Source: Firmicutes bacterium UBA2116
Lineage (GTDB): Bacteria; Bacillota; Clostridia; Tissierellales; Sedimentibacteraceae
Length of the DNA stretch: 64,000 nucleotides
NCBI GenBank assembly: GCA_002331025.1
Contig: DCYG01000007.1
Coordinates: forward strand, 1 to 64,000
Direction of reading: 5' to 3'
The notes below the pieces were generated by a model. It was not told the origin of the DNA. It saw nothing but the letters and a program-made list of their open reading frames with translations, and made no database searches. The position numbers were made by a program, and so were the translations under genes. Below, in pieces: positions 1 through 8,566 of this stretch (positions are counted from its first letter, which is position 1; every line of letters starts with the position of its first letter).

Positions 1-28
1 GCGGAAACTCGAAATATAAAATAAACAG

Positions 29-57
29 TTGACAAGATTAGACAAGTTGGTTATTAT
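29..57 (+). promoter_or_regulatory. Sigma-A type promoter of tRNA-Lys
   Basis: TTGACA (29-34) and TATTAT (52-57) are separated by exactly 17 nt, giving a predicted start near 63-65, about 12 nt before the tRNA. The -35 is a perfect consensus, as expected for a stable-RNA gene. Confidence 0.75.
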
Positions 58-75
58 ATAAAAGTTATTATTTAT

Positions 76-151
76 GATCCATTAGCTCAGCTGGCAGAGC
101 ACTTGACTTTTAATCAAGGTGTCCGGCGTTCGAATCGCCGATGGATCACCA
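76..151 (+). tRNA. tRNA-Lys (UUU anticodon)
   Basis: A full cloverleaf can be read. The acceptor stem is GATCCAT paired with ATGGATC, the D arm holds GCTCAGCTGGCAGAGC, and the anticodon stem is CTTGA/TCAAG around the loop CTTTTAA, which places TTT as the anticodon. The T arm CGGCG-TTCGAAT-CGCCG follows, and the gene-encoded CCA occupies 149-151. It decodes AAA/AAG lysine codons. It appears to be a single-gene unit with its own promoter and terminator. Confidence 0.96.
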
Positions 152-155
152 TTAC

Positions 156-201
156 AAACGACATTTGACGCTTCTTTTGACGTTGGATGTTGTTTTTTTT
201 G
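156..201 (+). terminator. Intrinsic terminator after tRNA-Lys
   Basis: AAACGACATTTGACG (156-170) pairs over 15 positions with CGTTGGATGTTGTTT (181-195), using several G-U pairs, across a 10-nt loop. A run of eight T follows. Confidence 0.75.
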
Positions 202-240
202 TAAAATTATTCTTTATTCACTTTGTCGCAAATTAATTTG

Positions 241-269
241 TTCAATAAGTATTTGCCTGTAATTCAACG
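241..269 (-). repeat. Short interspersed intergenic element, copy A
   Basis: Read on the minus strand this begins TTGAATTACAGGC and ends CTTATTGAA, 27 nt in all, preceded by CG. Three similar sequences lie at 3166-3196, 10567-10594 and 63202-63228, always between genes. The ends form a direct repeat TTGAA 22-23 nt apart. Function unknown. Confidence 0.5.
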
Positions 270-432
270 GTTTCAGTGTAGTCGATCCCCTCTGAAAAAA
301 TTAATTTTTGCGCGTCTATCGAGGCGAACAACAATTAATTTAGTTATACTACATTTTTCTACAAATTTTTCACTCTTTACATTGTATATTAATTGGGACA
401 GAAATTAAGAAAATATTGGTAAAGGGGATACG

Positions 433-1653
433 ATGTTAAGCGAAGAAATGCAAATTGTTGCAAGAGAAGAAATTCCAAGAATGGCATCTGATAGCGAAGA
501 GATGTACAAAATGCATGAAATGCAGGAATTAGCGAAAAGACAAAGTGAAAAAATGGCCGCCTTGGGCCAGCTGGCAGGTGGTATTGCACATGATTTTAAC
601 AATCAATTAATGAGCATAATAGGCAATGCTACCATGATTCAAAAAACGGATGATTTGGATAAAATAAAAGAATATGCCGAAAGAATCATCCACATATCAC
701 AGAACTCTGCTAACCTGACAAGAAAAATATTGATGTTTGCAAAAAAGGAAAGCAGTACTAACAAACCAATCAATTTAAAAAAGGTGATGGATGAAACCTA
801 CAGGATGGTAGAATCCATAATCAGCTCAGAATTTGAAGTACAATACAATTACGGGGCTGAAGACAAAATTATACTTGGAGATGAAGCACAAATTGAGAAT
901 TTATTAGTCAATCTGATATTAAATTCCAAGGATGCGGTAGAAAATCAGTTTGGCAAAATTCAGGTAGGTACCGTTGATACGGTTGTTTTTTCTCCGATGG
1001 TTTTAAGCCATGGAGAAATATTAAAACCGGGGAAGTACATTACAATTTATGTTGAGGATAATGGTGTCGGCATCAGTGAAGATGTATTTATGAAAATATT
1101 TGAGCCGTATTTCACAACTAAAGAAAAGTCAAACGGAACCGGATTAGGCCTTTCCGTTGTTTTCGGGACAGTAAAGTCTCATTCCGGTTTTTTAGACGTA
1201 AAGAGTAATGTAAACAGCGGAACAAGATTTGAAATTTTTCTTCCGGTACATTCAAAAAAGCAAATTATAAAAAGATCTAAGATTGAATTTAAGAGTAATC
1301 GGATTATGCTTGTGGATGATGACGAACATGTACTGGACGTAGAAGCAGAGCTTCTGGAGGATTTAGGTTATGAAGTAGTTAAATTCAACAAACCCTTAGA
1401 TGCGTTGGATTACTACTCGCAGAATCATAGGGCAATTGCTTTCTCGGTAATAGACTTATGTATGCCCATAATGACCGGTAAGCAGCTCTTTGAAAAAATG
1501 AGGCAGATTAATAAAACTACAAGAGCATTTTTTATAACCGGTTACGCAAAACAGGCAGATTATGAAGAGTTGACTAGAAGAGGTTCCATAATAATTGAAA
1601 AACCATTTACATGTGAAGATTTATCTACACAAATAGCGAAGATATATATGTAA
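433..1653 (+). CDS. Soluble hybrid histidine kinase with C-terminal receiver domain
   Basis: A 406-aa protein without membrane segment or obvious sensor domain. Residues about 15-120 form a HisKA dimerisation region with H box GGIAHDFNNQ (His53 the likely phosphoacceptor). Residues about 130-275 form the HATPase_c domain with N box NLLVNLILNSKD, G1 box EDNGVGIS and G2 box GTGLGLSVV. Residues about 290-406 form a receiver with acidic pair VDDDE, phosphoacceptor Asp341 in VIDLCMPIMTG, and the conserved Lys in EKPF. AAGGGG at 424-429 supports the start. No separate response regulator with an output domain lies nearby, so phosphate probably passes on to a partner elsewhere. The short N-terminus (about 40 residues, coiled-coil like) suggests the input comes from a protein contact. 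Family assignment is firm; the signal is unknown. Confidence 0.9.
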   Translation: MLSEEMQIVAREEIPRMASDSEEMYKMHEMQELAKRQSEKMAALGQLAGGIAHDFNNQLMSIIGNATMIQKTDDLDKIKEYAERIIHISQNSANLTRKILMFAKKESSTNKPINLKKVMDETYRMVESIISSEFEVQYNYGAEDKIILGDEAQIENLLVNLILNSKDAVENQFGKIQVGTVDTVVFSPMVLSHGEILKPGKYITIYVEDNGVGISEDVFMKIFEPYFTTKEKSNGTGLGLSVVFGTVKSHSGFLDVKSNVNSGTRFEIFLPVHSKKQIIKRSKIEFKSNRIMLVDDDEHVLDVEAELLEDLGYEVVKFNKPLDALDYYSQNHRAIAFSVIDLCMPIMTGKQLFEKMRQINKTTRAFFITGYAKQADYEELTRRGSIIIEKPFTCEDLSTQIAKIYM

Positions 1654-1664
1654 GAATGAGTTTA

Positions 1665-1706
1665 AAACTATAACAGCGAAGAGAATAGATGTTATAGTTT
1701 TTTTTA
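1665..1706 (+). terminator. Intrinsic terminator after the histidine kinase
   Basis: AAACTATAACA (1665-1675) pairs with TGTTATAGTTT (1690-1700), followed by a T run. The remaining 168 nt up to the next gene show no clear structure. Confidence 0.8.
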
Positions 1707-1898
1707 TTCCCTTGCTTATGCCCTAACCCCATTTATCAATTACCCTGCATTTTATAACAGATATCACAAGCTTTTATTCAACTTTGTTAAGATAACTTAA
1801 CAATATTTAATCCACTTTCTTTTGACAATTATTAAATTTTTGATAGAATGTAAAAGAAATTAACAGTCAGATAAATGGCAATGATAACAGGAGGAAAA

Positions 1899-3056
1899 AT
1901 GGATATAAATGATTATGTGTACAAAGAGCCACATCCTTTCGGCGATATATCAATTATTGCTATGAAAGGCTGTGAAGAAATTGCATCAAAGATAGACTAC
2001 TATTTAAAGGCTTGGAGACAAGACAATAACGGTGTCATATATTCAGAGGATTATCAGCAGGAAAAGACATTTTTGCTTGATGCTGTTTGTCCGAGATTCG
2101 GATCAGGCGAAGCAAAGGGTGTGATTAATGAGACCGTCAGAGGTAAGGATATATATATCATAGTAGACGTTTTTAATTACGGAGTAACCTTTAAAATGTA
2201 TGGTATGGAAGTACCGATGAGTCCGGATGATCATTATCAGGACTTAAAAAGAATAATTGCTGCCATGAATGGCAAGGCAAAGCGTATAACAGTTATTATG
2301 CCGATGCTTTATGAGGGCAGACAACATAAGAGAGCCACCAGAGAGTCTCTTGATTGCGCATTGGCGTTGCAGGAACTTACATCCATGGGAGTAGAAAACA
2401 TAATATCATTTGATATTCATGACCCGAGAGTTCAAAATGCCATACCGTTACACGGATTTGAAGATTTTCATCCTCATTATCAGATGATAAAAGCCTTCGT
2501 AAGAGCTTTTCCGGATTCCAATATAGACAGAAATCATATGATGATTATTTCTCCGGATGAAGGCGGAATGTCGAGATGTATCTATTATTCGTCCGTTATG
2601 GAATTAGATCTCGGTATGTTCTATAAAAGAAGAGATTATTCAGTAATAATTAACGGTAAAAATCCTGTTATCAACCATGAGTTTTTAGGCGATAACGTAG
2701 AAGGCAAGGACGTTATAGTAGTTGATGATATGATTGCATCAGGCGATTCAATGATTGACGTTGCCAAAAAGCTTAAAGAAAGAAAAGCAAGAAACGTATA
2801 TGTCTTTTCTGCATTTGGTTTATTTACCGAAGGATTTGCTAAATTTGACAAGGCTTACGAAGAAGGAACTATTACAAAAATATTTACTACAAACCTGATA
2901 TACAGAAGACCTGAATTAATCACTAAGCCTTGGTATATAGAAGTAGATATGTCTAAATATATTGCAAATATAGTAGATACACTTAATTATGACAGATCGT
3001 TAAGCGAATTGCTGGATCCTGTACAAAAAATCAAAAAACTACTAAAAAAATGCTAA
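1899..3056 (+). CDS. Ribose-phosphate pyrophosphokinase-like protein (PRK06827 type)
   Basis: A 385-aa protein of the PRPP synthetase superfamily in its longer clostridial form. It should make PRPP from ribose 5-phosphate and ATP for nucleotide, His and Trp synthesis, or be a regulatory paralog. The PRPP-binding loop is visible as DVIVVDDMIASGDSM (about residues 270-285), and the N-terminal half holds MPMLYEGRQHKR, which matches the flexible-loop region. Two earlier in-frame ATGs exist (1875, 1881), but AGGAGG at 1889-1894 sits 4 nt before the ATG at 1899, so that start is preferred. The gene is monocistronic, with a terminator directly downstream. The family's activity has been inferred rather than widely tested, so the enzyme name is held with moderate confidence. 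Confidence 0.8.
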   Translation: MDINDYVYKEPHPFGDISIIAMKGCEEIASKIDYYLKAWRQDNNGVIYSEDYQQEKTFLLDAVCPRFGSGEAKGVINETVRGKDIYIIVDVFNYGVTFKMYGMEVPMSPDDHYQDLKRIIAAMNGKAKRITVIMPMLYEGRQHKRATRESLDCALALQELTSMGVENIISFDIHDPRVQNAIPLHGFEDFHPHYQMIKAFVRAFPDSNIDRNHMMIISPDEGGMSRCIYYSSVMELDLGMFYKRRDYSVIINGKNPVINHEFLGDNVEGKDVIVVDDMIASGDSMIDVAKKLKERKARNVYVFSAFGLFTEGFAKFDKAYEEGTITKIFTTNLIYRRPELITKPWYIEVDMSKYIANIVDTLNYDRSLSELLDPVQKIKKLLKKC

Positions 3057-3064
3057 TAAAAACA

Positions 3065-3094
3065 AAATGTCTGTTTTTTTAAACAGGCATTTAT
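3065..3094 (+). terminator. Intrinsic terminator after the PRPP synthetase-like gene
   Basis: The stem AAATGTCTGTTT / AAACAGGCATTT has a four-T loop and is followed by TATTTTA. Confidence 0.7.
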
Positions 3095-3165
3095 TTTAAT
3101 GTTAATTTAAGGAACAAAAAAATTGAAATAAATATGGTTGTATGTTATAATTTTTATCATTAAAT

Positions 3166-3196
3166 CGTTGAATGACGGGCATGACCCTTATTGAAC
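3166..3196 (+). repeat. Short interspersed intergenic element, copy B
   Basis: CGTTGAATGACGGGC at the left end and CTTATTGAAC at the right, with a GGG/CCC pairing possibility in the centre. It lies 46 nt before the mreB-like gene, between two TTATAAT stretches (3145-3151 and 3202-3208), so it may fall within or next to that gene's promoter. Confidence 0.55.
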
Positions 3197-3241
3197 TAAA
3201 ATTATAATATAATAAATGCATTTATTGAACAGGAGGATAAG

Positions 3242-4273
3242 ATGGGGTTCAGAATGGATATTGGAATCGACCTTGGAACTGCAAGCGTGTTGGTATACAT
3301 CAAGGGCAAAGGTATAGTGATTAATGAACCTTCTGTTGTTGCAATTGATATCAATACCAATAAAATACTTGAGGTTGGTGAAGAAGCAAGAAAAATGCTG
3401 GGACGTACACCCGGAAACATCGTTGCCATCAGACCGCTTAGAGATGGTGTTATATCTGACTTTGACATAACAGAAAAAATGCTGAAATACTTTATCAAAA
3501 AGGCAGTGGGAAATTCAATTATAAAGCCGAGGGTAATAATTTGCGTTCCAAGCGGTGTTACTGAGGTTGAAAAAAGAGCAGTTTTAGAAGCAAGCATGAA
3601 TGCGGGAGCTAAAAAGACATACTTAATCGAAGAGCCGGTGGCGGCAGCAATTGGTGCGGGACTTGATATTACAAAACCATCGGGACATATGATTATAGAT
3701 ATGGGCGGAGGTACAACAGACATAGCAGTTATATCCCTTGGAGGAATTGTTGTAAGCAGATCGATAAAGGTTGCGGGAGATAAATGTGACGATGCCATCG
3801 TAAGATACGTAAGAAAGAAATACAATGTTATGATCGGGCTTAGAAGTGCGGAAGAACTTAAAATGAGCATAGGAGCTGCATTCCCTGCCGATGAAGAAAT
3901 GTATATGGAGGTAAGGGGAAGAAATCTCGTAACAGGACTTCCGGTTAACTTAACTATTTCCACTTCGGATATGCTTGAAGCATTGGAAGAAACCATAACG
4001 TCCATAGCAGATGCGGTTCACTCCGTTTTGGAAAAAACACCACCGGAATTGGCTGCGGATATCAGCGAAAAAGGTATTATAATGACAGGCGGCGGATGCC
4101 TTATTAAGGGTATGGATAAGCTGCTTGAAAAAAGAACCGGCTTAATTGTCCATATCGCTGAGGATGCTGTTTCATGTGTTGCAAAGGGTACAGGACAGAG
4201 CCTTGAGCATATGGATGTATTGAAGGATTCTTTGATTACAGACAATATAAAAACAAATTACGGATCACTTTAA
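3242..4273 (+). CDS. mreB: MreB-family actin-like cell shape protein
   Basis: A 343-aa bacterial actin homologue. It forms membrane-associated filaments that guide lateral wall synthesis by the Rod complex. Actin-fold motifs are present: phosphate 1 DIGIDLGTASVLVYIKG at the N-terminus, VPSGVTEVEKRAV, EEPVAAAIGAG, phosphate 2 IDMGGGTTDIAV and the late MTGGGCLIKGMDK segment. AGGAGG lies just before the ATG. mreC and mreD are not next to it; the neighbours are a PRPP enzyme and galU. It may therefore be one of several MreB paralogs (MreB, Mbl or MreBH type), so the symbol names the family rather than the exact paralog. Confidence 0.88.
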   Translation: MGFRMDIGIDLGTASVLVYIKGKGIVINEPSVVAIDINTNKILEVGEEARKMLGRTPGNIVAIRPLRDGVISDFDITEKMLKYFIKKAVGNSIIKPRVIICVPSGVTEVEKRAVLEASMNAGAKKTYLIEEPVAAAIGAGLDITKPSGHMIIDMGGGTTDIAVISLGGIVVSRSIKVAGDKCDDAIVRYVRKKYNVMIGLRSAEELKMSIGAAFPADEEMYMEVRGRNLVTGLPVNLTISTSDMLEALEETITSIADAVHSVLEKTPPELAADISEKGIIMTGGGCLIKGMDKLLEKRTGLIVHIAEDAVSCVAKGTGQSLEHMDVLKDSLITDNIKTNYGSL

Positions 4274-4290
4274 AAATAAATATTGTAAGA

Positions 4291-4340
4291 ATGTAAACAA
4301 TAATCAATAGGTTATTTAATCTATTGATTATTGTTTACAT
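4291..4340 (+). terminator. Perfect 20-bp inverted repeat between mreB-like gene and galU
   Basis: ATGTAAACAATAATCAATAG (4291-4310) is followed after a 10-nt loop by its exact reverse complement (4321-4340). There is no T tail, only ATAAATTAAAT. It is long for a simple terminator and could also be an operator or transcript-stabilising hairpin. Confidence 0.5.
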
Positions 4341-4396
4341 ATAAATTAAATATATTGACGGCTATGACCGTGAAATAGAATAAATAGAGGTTAAAA

Positions 4397-5263
4397 ATGA
4401 AAATTAAAAAGGCGATTATACCTGCAGCAGGGCTGGGTACCAGATTTTTACCGGCCACCAAGTCAATTCCAAAAGAAATGCTGCCAATTGTAGACAAACC
4501 TACAATTCAGTACATAGTTGAAGAGGTTATCGGCTCCGGCATAGAAGACGTATTAATTATAACAGGCAGAAACAAGGGCTCCATAGAAGAGCATTTTGAC
4601 AGAGCCGTCGAGCTTGAAAACAATCTGCAGCAAACAAATAAAGAGGAGCTTTTAGAAGAAGTAAGAAAAATTTCTCAGATGATTAATATCCATACGGTGA
4701 GACAAAAAAACCCTTTAGGTCTCGGTCACGCAGTATACTGTGCAAAATCATTTGTAGGTGACGAACCCTTTGCGGTTTTATTGGGCGATGACATTGTGGA
4801 TTCACAAAAGCCGTGCTTAAAACAGATGATTGAAGCATACGATGAATATAATTCAACAATTTTAGGGGTTCAGTCTGTAGCCCGAGAGGATGTCAGCAAG
4901 TACGGGATAGTGTCAGGACAAAAAATCAACGATAAAGTTTATTCTGTCAATGATCTTGTGGAAAAACCCGACGCTGACAAAGCGCCCTCCGATATAGCGA
5001 TACTCGGAAGATATATTATCACCCCCAGAATTTTTGAAATTCTTGAGAATACCGGTAAAGGAGTAGGGGGAGAAATACAGCTTACCGACGGATTAAAAAA
5101 ACTGTGTGAATTAGAAAAGGTTTATGCATATATATTTGAAGGCAGAAGGTATGATGTGGGTAGCAAAATAGGTTTTCTTGAAGCAACCGTCGATTTTGCA
5201 CTTAAAAGGGAAGAATTGAGAGACAGCTTTAAGAACTATTTAAAGGGTATTAATTTAAATTAG
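4397..5263 (+). CDS. galU: UTP--glucose-1-phosphate uridylyltransferase
   Basis: A 288-aa enzyme making UDP-glucose from UTP and glucose 1-phosphate for surface glycans and glycolipids. The nucleotidyltransferase signature GLGTRFLPATKSIPKEMLP is at residues about 11-30, followed by VDKPTIQYIVEE. LLGDDIV (sugar-nucleotide metal site) and VEKPD follow in family order, and the length is typical of bacterial GalU. It is followed after 10 nt by a phosphoglucomutase, which supplies its substrate, so the two form an operon turning glucose 6-phosphate into UDP-glucose. TTGACG (4354) and TAGAAT (4376) are a weak promoter candidate with a short spacer. Confidence 0.95.
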   Translation: MKIKKAIIPAAGLGTRFLPATKSIPKEMLPIVDKPTIQYIVEEVIGSGIEDVLIITGRNKGSIEEHFDRAVELENNLQQTNKEELLEEVRKISQMINIHTVRQKNPLGLGHAVYCAKSFVGDEPFAVLLGDDIVDSQKPCLKQMIEAYDEYNSTILGVQSVAREDVSKYGIVSGQKINDKVYSVNDLVEKPDADKAPSDIAILGRYIITPRIFEILENTGKGVGGEIQLTDGLKKLCELEKVYAYIFEGRRYDVGSKIGFLEATVDFALKREELRDSFKNYLKGINLN

Positions 5264-5273
5264 GGAGATTTTT

Positions 5274-6986
5274 ATGAGTAGAGAAAAATACGAAATGTGG
5301 CTTGACAGTCCATATGTTGACGATATATTAAAAGAAGAATTAAAATTAATAGAAAATGACGACCATGAAATCGAAGACAGATTTTATAGAGAATTAGAAT
5401 TCGGAACCGGAGGCATGAGAGGAAAAATCGGTGCCGGATCCAACAGAATTAACATAGTTACCGTTGCAAAAGCAACACAGGGAATCAGTAATTTTTTAAA
5501 AGAAAAGCACAAAGATGAAGAAATAAGCGCAGCCATTGCATACGACTCAAGATATATGTCAAAGGAGTTTGCGGAAAAGGCAGCATGTGTATTTGCTGCG
5601 AACAATATTAACGTATATTTGTTTGAAGGTTTAAGACCTACGCCCGAGCTGTCATATGCAGTGAGACATTTTAAATGCAAGGCCGGTGTTGTTATAACGG
5701 CAAGTCACAATCCCTCAGATTACAACGGATACAAGGTTTACGACCAATACGGCGGACAAGTGGTTGAAGATGCCGATTCCATCATAAGCAGCATCGAAAA
5801 GATTATGCTCAGAGATATAATTTGCTCTGACTTTGAAAACAACAAAAAAATCACAGTAATAGGAAACGATGTAGATACATCATATATAGATGAAATAAAA
5901 AAATTAAGCTTAAATTCTGATGTAGAAAAGGATATCAAGGTAGTTTATACACCACTGCACGGAACCGGCAACATGTTGGTAAGGAGAGTTCTTGCAGAGC
6001 TTGGATATAAAAATATCTTTGTTGTTAAGGAGCAGGAAAATCCGGATCCGGAATTTTCAACAGTAAAATCTCCAAATCCGGAAGAAATCAGCTCATTTGA
6101 AATGGCAATTAAAAAGGCGCAGGAATCGGACGCGGATATTATTTTAGGAACTGACCCGGACTGTGACAGAGTCGGTCTCGTCGTAAAAAACGCAGAAGGG
6201 GACTATGTGCCCCTTAACGGAAATCAGACCGGTGCGCTTCTGATAAATTACGTTCTCGGTTCATTGAAGGAAAAAGATGAGCTTCCTCATAACGGTGCCG
6301 TTATAAACACAATAGTAACCAGTGAAATAGGCAGAGCAATAGCGGAAAAATACAACGTGTCAACATTTAATACGTTGACAGGTTTTAAATATATAGCAGA
6401 GTTAATGCAAAACTTTGAAGAAACAAAGGAATACAGCTTTTTATTCGGATACGAAGAAAGCTACGGATACCTGGCAGGCACATTCGTGAGAGATAAGGAT
6501 GCGGTAATTGCATCTATGCTCATTTGTGAGATGTCTGCATATTATAAGACAAAAGGGAAATTACTATTAGATATACTTCAGGATATATACGAAGAACACG
6601 GATATTACATAGAAGAAACAATATCACTGAGCTTTGCAGGTCTTACAGGTCTGAATAAAATGAGGGCCATTATGGATGATTTCAGAGAAAACAAGCTCAG
6701 AATATTGGCGGGCAAGAATATACCATATTTTTACGATTATAAATTAGGTATAGTTCTAAATCTTACAAACGGAAACGTTGAAAAGTTAAATTACCCAAAA
6801 TCAGACGTATTAAAATTTTTATTTGAGGACGGCTCATGGCTGGTGCTGAGACCATCAGGAACAGAGCCGAAGCTGAAAATTTATTTTTCAATAAAGGGTG
6901 TAAACAAAATTGATTCTATGAATGTATTAAAAAGTGTAAAAGAAGAAGTGTTAAACCTAATTGACCGAGTACAGATTCACAGCTAA
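5274..6986 (+). CDS. Phosphoglucomutase/phosphomannomutase (alpha-D-phosphohexomutase)
   Basis: A 570-aa protein of the PGM2/PgcA type, which interconverts glucose 6-phosphate and glucose 1-phosphate. Domains follow the family order: phosphoserine loop TASHNPSDYNGYKVY (the Ser is the phosphate carrier), Mg-binding loop GTDPDCDRVGLVV, sugar-binding FGYEESYGYL, and C-terminal phosphate-binding RPSGTEPKLKIYF. The start has GGGAGA just upstream, and the gene is co-transcribed with galU 10 nt before it. No defect is visible. Use on mannose phosphates cannot be excluded from sequence. Confidence 0.93.
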   Translation: MSREKYEMWLDSPYVDDILKEELKLIENDDHEIEDRFYRELEFGTGGMRGKIGAGSNRINIVTVAKATQGISNFLKEKHKDEEISAAIAYDSRYMSKEFAEKAACVFAANNINVYLFEGLRPTPELSYAVRHFKCKAGVVITASHNPSDYNGYKVYDQYGGQVVEDADSIISSIEKIMLRDIICSDFENNKKITVIGNDVDTSYIDEIKKLSLNSDVEKDIKVVYTPLHGTGNMLVRRVLAELGYKNIFVVKEQENPDPEFSTVKSPNPEEISSFEMAIKKAQESDADIILGTDPDCDRVGLVVKNAEGDYVPLNGNQTGALLINYVLGSLKEKDELPHNGAVINTIVTSEIGRAIAEKYNVSTFNTLTGFKYIAELMQNFEETKEYSFLFGYEESYGYLAGTFVRDKDAVIASMLICEMSAYYKTKGKLLLDILQDIYEEHGYYIEETISLSFAGLTGLNKMRAIMDDFRENKLRILAGKNIPYFYDYKLGIVLNLTNGNVEKLNYPKSDVLKFLFEDGSWLVLRPSGTEPKLKIYFSIKGVNKIDSMNVLKSVKEEVLNLIDRVQIHS

Positions 6987-7018
6987 GAGGTTTAAATCAA
7001 AATCAGGGAGGCAGAAAT

Positions 7019-8521
7019 ATGAAAATATTAAAAAATGCCCGAAAAATAATTTTGATAATATTCGTTTCAGTGTTAGTATTAAACACATTCGTATATGCTG
7101 ATTATAATCCGTCCCGCGAGGAAATAGAAAAAATGATTGATGAGGTTGCCTTGAAAAGAGGAATTCCTTCGGTTATTTTGAAATCTATAGCGAGAGTGGA
7201 GTCGGTTTATCAGCATTTTAACAAGGACGGAAGTCCGAAAATATCCGGTACAAGTATCGGATTGATGCAAATAAACAACAAAAACGGCGGCTATGATACA
7301 AACAAGCTGAAATATGACATTATGTACAATATTGAGGCAGGCGCAGACGTCCTGCTAAACAAATGGAGCATGAGTTCATATCAGAGCGTAGCTTGTGTAG
7401 GAAATATGGACCCCAATGTGCTGGAAAACTGGTATTTTGCCCTATGGGCGTACAATGGCTGGGCACAAAGTAACAACCCTCATATGCTGCCATCATATGC
7501 AAAAAAATACACGTATCAGCAATTAATTTATGACATTGCCAAGAAAGAATATGGACAAACAATAAATAACATTGATTTTTCGTATTTACCAAGTACCGGA
7601 AAACCCAGCAGATCATTAGTAGTTCCAACGCCTGTTTATACAAATTCAGGAAATATTGTTCTCTATGAAAAGGGAGATTATGTTCGTATCGACGGTGTAA
7701 GAGACGTTTATCAGTTAAGAGACGTACCGGCAGGCAAATATATTTATGATGTGGCAGTTAATACATTGGCAGTAGTTGACGAAGGACCTGTATTACAAAA
7801 CGGATACTATTGGTACAAGGTAATAGTTAACGATGATAAAAGCGGCTGGATAGAAAGAAACTGGCTCACCCGTACCGGTGACACCGAGCACGGCAGGTAC
7901 GTATTCGAAGATATAGCGTACCATTGGGCAAGAAAATTAATTATGGACCTTTACCATGAAGGTATCGTAAGTGAAGCAGCAAATTTCTATCCTGAAAATC
8001 TGATAACCAAAGAAGAGTTTTTAATTTTAGTCAGCAAGTCATTGGACAAATTTGATGAATTTAATCAAAAAAATAATGTGGCAGAAGATGAAGAAATAAT
8101 CGGAACTGAAGAAATCATAGGAAATGAAGAACCGACAATTTTTGAAAACAATGAATTGCCATTTACAGACGCTCAGGACATAAATCCATGGGCAACAGAA
8201 TATATTCAGGATTTAGCAAACTATGGGCTCTTAAACAATTACGAGTATGAATTAAAGCCCTTAGATACCATAACAAGAAAAGAAGCCGCATGTATAATAG
8301 ACGGCATATTTACAGACAATATTGAATACAAGGATTTAGACATCCATTCTATTTTCAAGGATTTAACTTCATTGAGTGACAATGAGGTCAAAGCAATTAA
8401 AACAGCATACATCAACGGAGCCATATCCGGAAAAGGCTCGGGAAGCTTCAGTCCTGATGATTATTTGACGAGAGCGGAAGCCTCAGCCATAATGGTTAAA
8501 ATTCTGTCGGCAGGTCGTTGA
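7019..8521 (+). CDS. Secreted lytic transglycosylase with SH3-like and S-layer homology domains
   Basis: A 500-aa exported wall enzyme. Residues 1-27 form a signal peptide (KNARKIILIIFVSVLVLN then an alanine-tyrosine end). Residues about 35-160 form an SLT/Slt70-type domain with the catalytic Glu likely in SIARVESVYQ, and GTSIGLMQIN plus the later AYNGW typical of the fold. Residues about 215-280 resemble an SH3b module. Residues about 290-500 hold SLH repeats (FEDIAYHWARKLIMDLY, FTDAQDINPWATEYIQDL, FKDLTSLSDNEVKAIK with ISGKGSGSFSPDDYLTRAEA), which bind the enzyme to wall secondary polymers. It lies 32 nt after the phosphoglucomutase, so it may extend that operon. It cleaves peptidoglycan glycan strands during growth or spore development. 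Confidence 0.85.
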   Translation: MKILKNARKIILIIFVSVLVLNTFVYADYNPSREEIEKMIDEVALKRGIPSVILKSIARVESVYQHFNKDGSPKISGTSIGLMQINNKNGGYDTNKLKYDIMYNIEAGADVLLNKWSMSSYQSVACVGNMDPNVLENWYFALWAYNGWAQSNNPHMLPSYAKKYTYQQLIYDIAKKEYGQTINNIDFSYLPSTGKPSRSLVVPTPVYTNSGNIVLYEKGDYVRIDGVRDVYQLRDVPAGKYIYDVAVNTLAVVDEGPVLQNGYYWYKVIVNDDKSGWIERNWLTRTGDTEHGRYVFEDIAYHWARKLIMDLYHEGIVSEAANFYPENLITKEEFLILVSKSLDKFDEFNQKNNVAEDEEIIGTEEIIGNEEPTIFENNELPFTDAQDINPWATEYIQDLANYGLLNNYEYELKPLDTITRKEAACIIDGIFTDNIEYKDLDIHSIFKDLTSLSDNEVKAIKTAYINGAISGKGSGSFSPDDYLTRAEASAIMVKILSAGR

Positions 8522-8536
8522 AAAATTTTAATATCT

Positions 8537-8566
8537 ATACCGTAGTACGTACTGCGGTATTTTTTA
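8537..8566. terminator. Convergent terminator hairpin
   Basis: ATACCGTAGTACG pairs with CGTACTGCGGTAT around one centre and is followed by TTTTTTA on the plus strand. It lies between two convergent genes and overlaps the end of the minus-strand peptidase gene. Confidence 0.65.

Noticed and set aside
61..75. Second tRNA or start of a larger tRNA cluster near the window start
   Set aside because: Only one cloverleaf is present and it has its own promoter and terminator.
3202..4005. Long minus-strand open frame of 267 codons opposite the mreB-like gene
   Set aside because: Ser/Ile-rich mirror of a well-conserved plus-strand gene; no ribosome binding site.
4354..4381. A fifth copy of the 28-bp intergenic element near TTGACGGCTATGACCG upstream of galU
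   Set aside because: Only partial likeness; the conserved CTTATTGAA end is missing, and it is better read as a weak promoter.
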